Source of the DNA: Nonomuraea cypriaca
Lineage (GTDB): Bacteria; Actinomycetota; Actinomycetes; Streptosporangiales; Streptosporangiaceae
Length of the DNA stretch: 64,000 bases
Assembly (NCBI RefSeq): GCF_015645445.1
Contig: NZ_JADOGI010000011.1
Span: forward strand, 1-64,000
Direction: 5' to 3'
In this document: positions 15,315 through 23,515 of the stretch, piece after piece
Layout of the letters: every line of letters starts with the position of its first letter
How positions within the stretch are numbered: position 1 is the stretch's first letter
Program-made: the position numbers and the translations under genes
The notes under the pieces: generated by a model
What the model was told of the DNA's origin: nothing
Seen by the model: only the letters and a program-made list of their open reading frames with translations
Databases searched by the model: none

Positions 15315-16157
15315 ATGAAGACACAGCGCACGCACTACGTCACCACCACCGACGGCGTCACCATCGGCGGAACCGTGCACGGCCAGGGACGGCCACTGGT
15401 GTTCCTGCACGGGGGCATCGGCGACGGCGACATCGACTGGGACCGGCTGCTGGAGCACCTGACCGGCCGGTTCACCTGCCATCTGCCGAGCATGCGCGGC
15501 CGTGGCCTCAGCGGCGACCACCCCGACCTCAGCCCAGGTCGGCAGGTCGACGACGTCCTCGCCTACGTCGACAGCATCGGGGGGCCGACCGGACTGGTGG
15601 GCTGGTCCGCCGGCGCCAACCTGGCGCTCGGCGCGGCAGCGCGGTCCGACGCGGTGGACGCGGTGGTCCTCGTGGAGCCTCCGATGCGGGGCCTGATGGA
15701 CGAGCGGGAGCAAGCGGTTATCGGCGACGCCGTCGCCCGGATGGGAGAACTGGCCGCCGAAGGCGACTTGACGGCTGCGGTCCGCGCGTTCGCAGGCGGG
15801 CCCTTCAACGACGAGGAGATGGCCGTGGCCGAGGAGGCCGGCTACTTCGAGGCCGCGGGCCGCTACGTCCCGCACCTGCTCAACATGCTCCAGCAAGTGG
15901 TGGCCTACGAAGGCCCCACCGCTGAGGATCCGGCCGTGCTCGGCGCGATCTCCGCTCCGGTGCTGGTGTTGCACGGATCCGACACCATGCCCTTCTACCA
16001 CGCCAGCGCGCGGCACGTGGCCGACCACATCCTCAACGCACGGGTGCGCGAGATCCCCAGCGCCGGGCACGCCGCCCCGCTCACCCATCCCGAGACACTC
16101 GCCAAGACATTTGCCGAGTTCTTCGTAGCTGCGCGGCCGTCTGGGCTTGTTTCATAA
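15315..16157 (+). CDS. Alpha/beta-fold hydrolase
   Basis: 280 aa. 'PLVFLHGGIGDGDIDW' is the oxyanion-hole HGG strand, 'GLVGWSAGANLALG' holds the nucleophile Ser (G-W-S-A-G), 'VLVLHGSDTMPF' the acid Asp and 'PSAGHAAPLTHPE' the catalytic His. The substrate is unknown; the fold covers esterases, epoxide hydrolases and lactonases. ATG 15315 has GGAG 9 bases upstream; an in-frame ATG at 15303 overlaps the operator edge. Its promoter carries the TetR dyad, so it is most likely repressed by the regulator at 14617-15243. Confidence 0.85.
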   Translation: MKTQRTHYVTTTDGVTIGGTVHGQGRPLVFLHGGIGDGDIDWDRLLEHLTGRFTCHLPSMRGRGLSGDHPDLSPGRQVDDVLAYVDSIGGPTGLVGWSAGANLALGAAARSDAVDAVVLVEPPMRGLMDEREQAVIGDAVARMGELAAEGDLTAAVRAFAGGPFNDEEMAVAEEAGYFEAAGRYVPHLLNMLQQVVAYEGPTAEDPAVLGAISAPVLVLHGSDTMPFYHASARHVADHILNARVREIPSAGHAAPLTHPETLAKTFAEFFVAARPSGLVS

Positions 16158-16209
16158 GCGGGTTCCGTTGCAGGTCCACCCCCGACTCGGTCCAGCGGCA
16201 GGCCAAGAA

Positions 16210-16385
16210 AGACGGTGTCAGCGCGGGCCATCAAAATCCACGGAGGGTACGCCCTCAACGCCGGCGCCACCGAGGACGACCTGAAGGAGATCGTCTACCT
16301 CACCACGATCCCCGGCGGCTTCCCCCGCGCCATCCAGGCGTCGCAGGCGGTGGAGGAACTCCTCGCCTCCCGCCGACCAGACTGA
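16210..16385 (+). pseudogene. Carboxymuconolactone decarboxylase-like (CMD) C-terminal remnant
   Basis: 'IHGGYALNAGATEDDLKEIV' and 'TTIPGGFPRAIQASQAVEEL' before a stop at 16383-16385 is the second half of a CMD/AhpD-like domain ('NAGATxEEIxEVxxxxxxYxGFPxAxxAxxxxEEVL'). The CxxC redox motif part is missing. It follows the hydrolase by ~50 bases. Confidence 0.6.
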
Positions 16386-16456
16386 GTCCTACCGGTGAGA
16401 TGGTGGCCTAAGTGGTCGCGGGCAGACAGGCGGGCATCTCGTGCACGTCGTCGGCT

Positions 16457-16651
16457 CTAGGAACGAGTATCCGTTCGTACGGTCGCCCAGGTGAGCAGCG
16501 CGGTGACGGCCATGAGTGCGGCCGCAACCATGGGTAGCGCTCCCGCGCCGTACAGTTCCAGCCCGGCGGCGCCCACGGCTCCCGACAGCGAGACGGCGAC
16601 GTAGGTTCGAGCGGCCACCGACTGCCTCAAAGGCTCGGGCAGGCCGTTCAC
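16457..16651 (-). CDS. Small membrane protein, probably an MFS transporter C-terminal remnant
   Basis: A GTG at 16651 with GAGGAGG nine bases upstream opens a 64-aa frame with two hydrophobic segments ('YVAVSLSGAVGAAGLELYGA' and 'LPMVAAALMAVTALLTWATV'). It resembles the last two helices of a drug-exporter-type MFS protein that would normally follow a TetR repressor. It starts 5 bases after the TetR stop. It may be translated but cannot be a transporter alone. Confidence 0.4.
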   Translation of the reverse strand: MNGLPEPLRQSVAARTYVAVSLSGAVGAAGLELYGAGALPMVAAALMAVTALLTWATVRTDTRS

Positions 16652-16655
16652 TTGG

Positions 16656-17351
16656 TCATTCCTCCTCAAGGGGCCGATCGGATTTGTCCGGCGTGCCGGC
16701 TCCCCGGACCGCGTGTGCCTGTCCGTCTCGGCACACGACCACCTGGTCGAGCGCCAAAGAGGCGAGGACGATCTCCCGCGCCGCGCGGACCGTGGCCGCG
16801 AAGGCGTCCGGGTCCCGGCCGATGCGTTCGGCGCCCGCGCGCATGACACCGGACAGCAGCTCCACCGCGAGGTGCACGTCTCCGACGTCGTGGAACTCTC
16901 CGCGCGCGATGCCGGCCCGGACGACGTTCTCCACCTCCACCACGATCGCGTGGAACGGGCTGTCCGGCCCCTTCGGCAGATCGGAGCCCGGCCGGAACAT
17001 CAGCTGCATGATCTGGTCCGTGAATGCCTCCAGAACCGCCACGACGATCTCCCGCATCCGCTCCGCGGCCGGGTTCGCGGACCGCGCGGCGATCGCGGCC
17101 ACACGCTCGACCGCGGGCCGGCCCGCCCGCTGGGTCAGCGCCAGGACCAGCGCGCTCTTGTCGCGGGCGTAGTTGTACAGCGTGTTGCGCGCGAGCCCGG
17201 CCCGGGCCGCGATGTGGCCCATGTTGATCGAGTCGTAGTCGCGCTCGAGCAGCAGCTGCCGCATCGCCTCGGCGAGGTCGGCCCACACCATCTCGTGGTG
17301 CTCCTCGATGCTGGCTCCCCGGATCCGCGGCATCCGATCATCCTCTCCCAT
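16656..17351 (-). CDS. TetR-family transcriptional regulator
   Basis: 231 aa. HTH at residues ~24-68: 'LAEAMRQLLLERDYDSINMGHIAARAGLARNTLYNYARDKSAL', an archetypal TetR N-terminus with Y-N-Y at the recognition helix end. The C-terminal half is helical with 'LAVELLSGVMRAGAERIGRD'. It lies between an SDR gene (upstream on the same strand, separated by a terminator-like hairpin) and the transporter remnant. No dyad was found immediately before its start. Confidence 0.85.
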   Translation of the reverse strand: MGEDDRMPRIRGASIEEHHEMVWADLAEAMRQLLLERDYDSINMGHIAARAGLARNTLYNYARDKSALVLALTQRAGRPAVERVAAIAARSANPAAERMREIVVAVLEAFTDQIMQLMFRPGSDLPKGPDSPFHAIVVEVENVVRAGIARGEFHDVGDVHLAVELLSGVMRAGAERIGRDPDAFAATVRAAREIVLASLALDQVVVCRDGQAHAVRGAGTPDKSDRPLEEE

Positions 17352-17467
17352 CGCGGTTTCCCTCTCGTCCCCGGTCCGCCTCCTGCCCCGCGCGTGACTA
17401 CCTCTCGCCCCGCACGGCGGCCGTCCGCCTCCCGCCCCGCTTCACCTCCCGCTCAGCGCGGGGGCCG

Positions 17468-17488
17468 GGCGCCGGGCCGCCCGGCGCC
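17468..17488 (-). terminator. GC-rich hairpin after the SDR gene
   Basis: GGCGCCGGG and CCCGGCGCC are perfect 9-bp arms around CCG, 13 bases beyond the SDR stop at 17501. There is no T-run, as is common for actinobacterial terminators. Confidence 0.5.
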
Positions 17489-17500
17489 TGAGCCGGTGGG

Positions 17501-18346
17501 TTACGCAGTGGCTCCCTTCGGGTAGTGGCGGCGCAGGTTGGCGGCGATGACGCGGTCGAGCGTGCGGTCGGACAGCATCCGAGCCAGGCGGATGATCAGG
17601 GCGGCATCCCGGCCGATGGTGTAGCGGGTGCGCGGCTTACGGGTCGTCACGGCCTTCGCGATGACCCGGGCGGCGGCATCGGCGGTCACGCCCGATGCGG
17701 TGCCCGAGGCCATCAGCGTGTTGATCGCCTGGACCAGGCTGCCGTAGCGCTCGTCCTGCTCCGGCGTCATCTGGGCGGCCAGTTGGTTCGCCGTCGCGAT
17801 CCCGCGGGCGGCCATCTCCGTGCGGACGCCGCCGGGCTCTACCACGACCACCTGTACGCCCAGCGGTGCGACCTCCCGGCGAAGCGAGTCGCTGACCGCC
17901 TCCAGGGCGAACTTCGCGCCGGCGTACGCGCCGTAGGTGGGCATGGCGGCCTTGCCGCCGACCGAGCTGATGTTGATCACGCGACCCTTGCTGCGCAGCA
18001 GCGCGGGTAGGAGCGCCTGAGTGACGGCGATGTGACCGAACAGGTTGACTTCGAACACCCACCGCCACTGCGCCATCGGCAGGGCTTCGACCGGGGCGTT
18101 CACCTGGATGCCGGCGTTGTTGACGAGCGCGTGCAGCGCGCGCGGGTCGCCGGCGACCCGCGTCGCGAGCGCCTCCACCTGCTCGGACTTGGTGATGTCG
18201 AGGATGACCGGCTCGATCCCGGTCGATCGGATGGCGTCGGCGTCACGGTCGCGTCGCACGCCGGCCAGGACGTGGAATCCCCGTCGAGCCAGTTCGCGGG
18301 CGGCTGACGCGCCCATGCCCGTGGAGGCTCCGCTCATACGAAACAC
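17501..18346 (-). CDS. SDR-family oxidoreductase, 5' end replaced
   Basis: Classical short-chain dehydrogenase. 'GASTGMGASAARELARRGFHVLAG' is the TGxxxGxG cofactor loop, 'LVNNAGI' the NAG motif, and 'ISSVGG...PTYGAYAGAKFAL' gives the Ser and Y-x3-K catalytic residues. What is missing is the first beta strand (normally 'KxxLVTGAS'): the frame begins 'VFRMSGAS' immediately at the junction with a RuvC-like remnant. The start could be GTG 18346 or ATG 18337; no ribosome site is evident. Without beta-1 the Rossmann fold is compromised, so the gene may be a recent 5' truncation of an otherwise intact enzyme. Confidence 0.75.
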   Translation of the reverse strand: MFRMSGASTGMGASAARELARRGFHVLAGVRRDRDADAIRSTGIEPVILDITKSEQVEALATRVAGDPRALHALVNNAGIQVNAPVEALPMAQWRWVFEVNLFGHIAVTQALLPALLRSKGRVINISSVGGKAAMPTYGAYAGAKFALEAVSDSLRREVAPLGVQVVVVEPGGVRTEMAARGIATANQLAAQMTPEQDERYGSLVQAINTLMASGTASGVTADAAARVIAKAVTTRKPRTRYTIGRDAALIIRLARMLSDRTLDRVIAANLRRHYPKGATA

Positions 18347-18351
18347 GCCGA

Positions 18352-18491
18352 ATTCCGTGATTGCCCTCGTGGACGTCCTTGGCGATGCGGGCCAGGGCGT
18401 AGGCGTCGGCTTTGTTGTCGTTTTTGATGGTGACGCGCCGACGTCGTTCGATTTCAGCCATGACCGCTTTCTTGTCGGCGGTGCCCCCCAT
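18352..18491 (-). pseudogene. RuvC-like resolvase C-terminal remnant
   Basis: The frame 'GGTADKKAVMAEIERRRRVT' followed by 'IKNDNKADAYALARIAKDVH' matches the C-terminal catalytic block of phage-type RuvC-like Holliday junction resolvases ('KxxVxxxVxxxxGxxxxNDNxADAxxLA'). It is fused directly to the 5' end of the SDR gene, suggesting a prophage-derived or otherwise mobile sequence at the breakpoint. Assignment from motif only. Confidence 0.45.
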
Positions 18492-18621
18492 CGCGATGCA
18501 GTACGAAATCGAAGTAGAGGAATGTCTTTCTAGGATTCTCCCCTCCTCCACAGGAAAACGATGAAAATCTCTCCTGGTTCCCGGGTCGCCGGGAACCACC
18601 GGCCGCAGGAATTGTGACCCC

Positions 18622-18690
18622 GAGTTCGAGAGCCGGCTGTACGAACCCGGCTTGCCGGTACGTCGGCATCAGGACCGAGACCCGCGCGCG
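18622..18690 (-). pseudogene. Glycosyltransferase family 2 N-terminal remnant
   Basis: 'RARVSVLMPTYRQAGFVQPA' is the hallmark first strand and turn of GT2 glycosyltransferases ('VSVIMPTYNxxxFxxxALxS'). Nothing else of the enzyme remains. The remaining sequence from 18500 to 19013 shows no other gene. Confidence 0.45.
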
Positions 18691-19013
18691 GTTCAGGGCC
18701 GGGGCGCGGGGCGGCGACGGCAGGTAGCCGCTGATACCGCAGCTCACAGTGGAGATGGCAGGTCGCACGAGATCGCCCTTGCCGCCGGACGGCAGTGGGC
18801 GGCTATAGTGAAGAACGCTCGTGTACGACAGTTCGAGGAGACCAGACGTGGCAGGTGACGACGACATCTCCGGGTGATACCGGAGGTTGATCGGCCCCGG
18901 CAGGCGCATGTGACCGCCGCCGATGTGGCCCTGGTCGTCGTTCCCTCAATCCCTGTCTCCTTTGCCGGGCGGCGTAAGCGCTGTCCGGATCACGTACGTA
19001 CGAGGTCACTCGC

Positions 19014-20638
19014 ATGTCCAATGCGTCTATCATCTGCTCCAACCTGTCCTTTTCCTGGCCTGACGACACGCCCGTCTTCAGCGACCTCTCCTTCACCGTG
19101 GGCGCGGGCCGTACCGGCCTGGTCGCCCCGAACGGCGCGGGCAAGAGCACGCTGCTCAAGCTGATCGCCGGCGAATACCGGCCCGGCGGCGGCGGCGTGT
19201 CCGTCAACGGCGTGCTCGGCTACCTGCCGCAGAGCCTGCCGCTGGTCGGCGACCTGACCGTGGCCGAGGTCCTGGGCATCGCGCCCGTGATCGCCGCGCT
19301 GGACGCCATCGAGTCGGGCGACGCGAGCGAGGAGCACTTACCACGATCGGCAACGACTGGGACATCGAGGAGCGCACCCGTGCCCAGCTCGACCGGCTCG
19401 ACCTCGGCGACCTCGCGCTCGACCGCACGACGGGCACGCTGAGCGGCGGCCAGGTCATCTCGCTCGGCCTGGCCACGCAGCTCCTCATGCGGCCCGACGT
19501 GCTGCTGCTCGACGAGCCGACGAACAACCTCGACCTCGGCGCGCGCCGCAGGCTGCACACCGTGCTCAGCGACTGGAACGGCTGCCTGCTCGTGGTCAGC
19601 CACGACCGGGCCCTGCTCGACCGCATGGACCGCATCGCCGAGCTGGACCGGGGTGAGATGCGCTACTACGGGGGCGACTTCACGGCGTATGAGGAGGCCG
19701 TACGCACCGAGCAGGAGGCCGCCGAGCGGACCGTGCGCAGCGCCGAGCAGGAGCTCAAGCGCGAGAAGCGGGAGCTGCAGCAGGCCCGCGAGCGCGCCGA
19801 ACGCCGGGCGAGCAACGCCGCCCGCAACCTCAAGAACGCCGGCCTGCCGCGCATCTTCGCCGGGAACATGAAGCGCGGCGCCCAGGAGTCGGCCGGGCGG
19901 GCGGGCCAGACGCATGCCGCCCGCGTCAGCGACGCCAAAACCCGGCTCGACGAGGCGGGACGCGCGGTGCGCGACGAGCAGAAGATCGTCCTGCACCTGC
20001 CCGGGACCAACGTGCCCGCCGGGCGCACGGTCTTCCACGGCGAACACCTGCGGGCCCGCGGCCTGTTCGCCGAACCCGGCCTCGACCTGACGGTCCGCGG
20101 GCCCGAGCGCATCGCGCTGACCGGCCCCAACGGCGCAGGCAAGTCCACCCTGCTGCGCCTGGTCAGCGGCGAGCTGGAGCCCGACGGCGGCACGATCAGG
20201 CGGGCCGACGGCCGGGTTGCCTACCTGTCGCAGCGGCTGGACCTGCTCGACGTCGAGCGCACCGTGGCCGAGAACCTGGCCGCCTTCGCGCCGGGCATGC
20301 TCGAAGCCGAGCGGATGAACCTGCTGGCCCGCTTCCTGTTCCGGGGCGCGCGGGCGCACCTGCCGATCGGCGTGCTGTCGGGCGGCGAGCGGCTGCGCGC
20401 CACGCTGGCCTGCGTGTTGTGCGCGGAGCCGGCACCCCAGCTCCTGCTGCTCGACGAGCCCACGAACAACCTCGACCTGGTCAGCGTGGGGCAGCTCGAA
20501 AGCGCGCTCAGCGCGTACGAGGGGGCGTTCGTGGTGGTCAGCCACGACGAGCGATTCCTGGCGGAGATCAAGGTGGAGCGCCGGCTGGAGTTGTCCGGCG
20601 GGCGGCTGCTGGAGACCGGGGGGCCCGCCGGTGAATGA
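19014..20638 (+). pseudogene. ABC-F ATPase with a single-base frameshift
   Basis: ABC-F proteins act on the ribosome (antibiotic protection or translation factors) and have two ABC domains without membrane segments. Domain 1: Walker A 'APNGAGKSTLLKL', Q-loop 'GYLPQSLPL'. At 19338-19340 one base is missing ('CACTTACCACG' where CACTTCACC is expected), shifting the frame. The other frame continues 'GNDWDIEERTRAQLDRLDLG', 'LSGGQVISLGLATQLL', Walker B 'VLLLDEPTNNLDL'. The Arg/Glu-rich linker (~residues 225-310) and domain 2 ('TGPNGAGKSTLLRL', 'LSGGERLRATLACVL', 'LLLLDEPTNNLDLV') are complete. Only this lesion separates it from a ~540-aa functional gene. It overlaps the next ABC-F gene by 8 bases. 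Confidence 0.85.
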
Positions 20639-21369
20639 CGCGCTGCTGGCCCGCGATCTCGTACGGACGCTGGGCACGCGGCGCGTGCTCGACGGCGTCT
20701 CGTTCACCGCCGCGCCCGGCCACCGGATCGGGCTGATCGGCGAGAACGGCGCGGGCAAGACCACCCTGCTGCGGCTGCTGGCCGGGGTGGACGAGCCAGA
20801 CTCCGGCACCGTCGCACGACCCGCCGACCTGGGCTTCCTGCACCAGGAGATACCGTTCGGCGGCGGGGTCACGATCGCGGACGTGGTCGGCGACGCGCTG
20901 CGCGAGGCGCGTACGGACCTGGCCGAGCTCGACCGGCTCACCCGCGCGCTGGCCGAGGCCCCGCACGACGCCGCGCTGCTCGACGCGTACGGGTGTCGGG
21001 CTGCTGACCCAGGACACCGTGTTCGAGCGGCCGGACCGGACGGTGCGGGAGACGTACGAGGTGGCGCTCGGTACGGAGCGCGCCGAGTCCGTGCCGTTGC
21101 GCTCGCTCGGCCTGATCAGCCCGCGTGACGTGGACCTGCGGGTGGGAGAGCTGTCGGTCGGCCAGCGCCGCCGGCTCGCCCTGGCGCTACTGGTGGCCGA
21201 CCCACCCGAGCTGCTCCTGCTGGACGAGCCCACCAACCACCTCTCGCCCCGCCTCTCCGACGAGCTGGAGGTGGCCCTGGGCGCCGAGAGACCCGGCGCA
21301 CTCGTGATCGCCAGCCACGACCGCTGGCTGCGCTCACGCTGGAAGGGCCGATACATCCGGCTGCCATGA
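20631..21369 (+). pseudogene. Second ABC-F ATPase, internally deleted and frameshifted
   Basis: It starts like an ARE-type ABC-F protein ('RVLDGVSFTAAPGHRIGLIG', Walker A 'GENGAGKTTLLRL', 'LGFLHQEIPFG'). At ~20990, after 'HDAALLDAYG', the sequence jumps to the post-Walker-A part of a second ABC domain in another frame: 'GLLTQDTVFERPDRTVRETY', 'LSVGQRRRLALALLVADPPELLLLDEPTNHL', 'VIASHDRWLR'. The rest of domain 1, the linker and Walker A of domain 2 (~300 residues) are gone. The N-terminus resembles macrolide-resistance ABC-F proteins of producers (TlrC/OleB group), by general similarity only. Confidence 0.8.
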
Positions 21370-21443
21370 GAGCTCAGTGGCACAACCCCCGCTCAGGGCC
21401 GGGTGGGCGGCCGGCCGTCCGATCGCGGGTTGACTGGACCCTC

Positions 21444-21468
21444 GGGTCCGGTTAGCCTGAACGGACCC
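21444..21468. terminator. Stem-loop GGGTCCG/CGGACCC
   Basis: Perfect 7-bp stem with an 11-base loop, 75 bases after the ABC-F pseudogene. It is the only notable structure in 21370-21809, where no gene could be recognised. Confidence 0.4.
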
Positions 21469-21809
21469 CGCCCACGGAATCCGGCTGCGACACACGCACG
21501 GCCCCAAGCCGGCCCGGCAGCCTCTGGCCGGCGCCGCCGAGTCGTTCCGGCGGCTTGGTGCCACGACCCCAAGCTGAACATCAGCACGCGTGCCGCGCTA
21601 CGCGACGCCTTGGGCAAAACATCCGACCACCACGAGGCCACCGTTACACCCGCACCCGGACACCAGGCCCTCCGGGCGGGCGCCGCCTGAACGGCCCGCT
21701 CAGCATCCCGGATGCTCTGCGCGAATACCGGAACCCGCGGGCAATCAGTACCAGCATCGCCCAGGCGCACCTCTACGGGAACAGTCGAATGACTCAATGT
21801 CAGGGACCG

Positions 21810-22439
21810 TCAACCTTGGCGGTCCGACGCGGACGAGTCCAGTTCGGCTGCTCGGCGGAGGTCCTTGGGGCGGCCTATGGCGCGGCGCATCTGGATCAGG
21901 TCTTTTCGGGAGACGTAGTGAACTTCCAGGCCGCCCGGGTCGACTGCGGTGATCGCGCGGTCGAGGAACTCTCGGACTTGAAGGATTCCCCAGGGGAGCG
22001 CCGGGGTGCAGCAGTCGCCGCTGGCTCCGGGTGAGGTGAACTGCACTTTGGGGCGGAGAAAGGAATCCGGGTGAATTGCTACGGATTTGCCCGTTTCGTC
22101 GGTAAGTCGGGCGTTGACGGAGGTGAAGGCGGCCGCCAGGGCTGGGGCGTGGGCCGGGGCGCCGTCCCAGAGCAGGTCTAGATCGCCGGTCAGTTCGGTG
22201 GATCCATGCATGATGCCGGCGACCTGCCCGATCACTACGACCCGAACGCCGTTGTGGTGGAAGGCTTCGAGCAGAGGGAACGGGTCGAACCCGAGGGCAT
22301 CGTCCGTGTCGATCGTGCCGACGTCGTCGTCGGCGTCCTCGTGGCCCAGGCCGGTGGCCGCCCGGTTCAGGGCCAGTTCACGGGTGCGTCGTACGGCGGT
22401 GCGGAGTCGTTCCAGCGGTTCGTCGATCATCTGATTCAT
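21810..22439 (-). CDS. Nucleotidyltransferase-like protein (MNT/AbiEii-type fold)
   Basis: About 210 aa. 'VVVIGQVAGIMHGSTELTGDLDLLW' fits the minimal nucleotidyltransferase signature (small-residue turn, then HG, then T-x-DLDL with the metal-binding Asp pair). A C-terminal 'GLEVHYVSRKDLIQMRRAIG' 'RPKDLRRAAEL' is typical of AbiEii/DUF6036-like proteins. Such proteins are often toxins paired with an upstream antitoxin, but no antitoxin gene is recognisable beside it. The Gly-Gly of the usual 'hGGxA' is Gly-Gln here. ATG 22439 is chosen; GTG 22466 is an alternative. Function uncertain. Confidence 0.65.
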   Translation of the reverse strand: MNQMIDEPLERLRTAVRRTRELALNRAATGLGHEDADDDVGTIDTDDALGFDPFPLLEAFHHNGVRVVVIGQVAGIMHGSTELTGDLDLLWDGAPAHAPALAAAFTSVNARLTDETGKSVAIHPDSFLRPKVQFTSPGASGDCCTPALPWGILQVREFLDRAITAVDPGGLEVHYVSRKDLIQMRRAIGRPKDLRRAAELDSSASDRQG

Positions 22440-22562
22440 GCAACACCGACCGCACTCCTGGCGCACTCGAATTTCTCAGGGTCTGGCCGGGGCGGTCAGG
22501 TCGGGGGCATGACGCCCTTGCCGGCGAGGGCTTCGGCCAGGCGGTGGGATTCACCCACGACG

Positions 22563-22845
22563 TCAGGAGCCGTCCGAGGACAGGTCGAATTCCTCCGCCA
22601 CGAGAGCGTACGAGCGCTCGCGCGCAAGGAAGTCGTGGATCATCGTGGTGAGCATCAACTCGTCCGCCTGGGTGCGCCGTTGCAGGTCTGTGAGGCCGGC
22701 GCGAATCGTGTCGGGGGCTCCGTGGATGACCGCGGTGAGCCACGTGTCGACGAAGCTCTGCTCGTCTGGCGTGTAGCGATATTGCGCCGCCGTGTCCGCG
22801 GCGGGCACGGCGGCTTCTGTGCTGGGAGCTTGCCACTTGGTGTAA
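22563..22845 (-). pseudogene. LLM-class flavin oxidoreductase C-terminal remnant
   Basis: 'YRYTPDEQSFVDTWLTAVIH' 'GAPDTIRAGLTDLQRRTQAD' 'ELMLTTMIHDFLARERSYALVAE' is the typical C-terminus of bacterial-luciferase-like monooxygenases ('GSPExVxxGLxxLxxxTGADELMLTT'). The N-terminal FMN-binding barrel is missing. A further short codon-biased frame ('VVGESHRLAEALAGKGVMPP') follows at 22499-22560. The remnant begins beside the operator dyad at 22847-22862. Confidence 0.7.
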
Positions 22846-22846
22846 C

Positions 22847-22862
22847 TGGACCATAGAGTCCG
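22847..22862. promoter_or_regulatory. Operator dyad TGGAC-N6-GTCCG
   Basis: TGGACCATAGAGTCCG; one arm base differs from the exact TGGAC-N6-GTCCA form. It lies between the minus-strand LLM remnant and the plus-strand TetR gene at 22972. Confidence 0.55.
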
Positions 22863-22971
22863 GATGGCGTCGCAGTGTCGTCGTCCAGCGCGTCTCAAGC
22901 TGTCCCCTGCCGCCGAGCGCGTCGGCAACGCAGTCCGTCCGGGCCACAACGCAGAAAAGGGGGGAATTGCT

Positions 22972-23515
22972 GTGGAGACCAGTCCGCCGCCGGCAGATCC
23001 GGAAGGGCCGTTCCAGCGCGCCGACGCACGCCGCAATCACGAACGCGTCTTCGCGGCCGCGTTGGAGGTCTTTCGGGAGTTCGGCTTGCAGGGCACGGTG
23101 CCTCAGGTCGCCCAGCGCGCCGGAGTGGCAAGGCCACGGTCTACCGCAGCTATCCCGCCAAGGAAAACCTCGCGAAGGCGGTCGTCCAATACCGTCTGGC
23201 GGAACTTGAACGCAGGATCACCGGGTCGGCCACAACCGGCTCTGATCGCCGCCAGGTCTTCGACGCTTACGTCCGGAGCCTCTTCGAGAGCCTTGCCCAC
23301 GACCGGCTACCGCCGGAGGTCCTGGCCGTGGCTCAATCGGCGGACGCAGCCGAGCTGCTGAAGCGGCTCACCCAACTGATGGAGGAGGCCAAGGCGGCCG
23401 GGCACGTCCGTTCCGACGCGACCGCGCTGGATCTGCGCGTGGTCTTGTGCGGTCTGGTGCTGCAGCTGTCGACCATCGCCGACCGAGATCCCGCTCTGTG
23501 GCGCCGCCTTCGCGG
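22972..23515 (+). pseudogene. TetR-family regulator, frameshifted and 3'-truncated (fold-back copy)
   Basis: Starts at GTG 22972 after GGGGGGAA. HTH: 'ADARRNHERVFAAALEVFRE', 'FGLQGTVPQVAQRAGV', then one base is lost at ~23126 (GTGGCAAGG where GTGGGCAAGG is expected). The other frame continues 'GKATVYRSYPAKENLAKAVV' through 'DATALDLRVVLCGLVLQLST' to 'DRDPALWRRLR'. There it meets, tail to tail, the 3' end of the closely similar TetR gene at 23516-24076. Sequence identity between the two (same 'RADARRNHERVFAAAL', 'ATVYRSYP', 'LDLRVVLCG', 'PALWRR') marks them as paralogues in inverted orientation. Confidence 0.8.

Noticed and set aside
19330-19345. Programmed ribosomal frameshift in the ABC-F gene
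   Set aside because: There is no slippery heptamer or downstream pseudoknot that I can see, and a single missing C explains the shift; simple mutation or sequencing error is more economical.
19220-20941. 573-codon open frame on the minus strand opposite the ABC-F gene
   Set aside because: It is a shadow of the high-GC third-position bias of the ABC-F gene; the composition is low in hydrophobic order and carries no motif, whereas the plus strand has Walker A/B and LSGGQ motifs.
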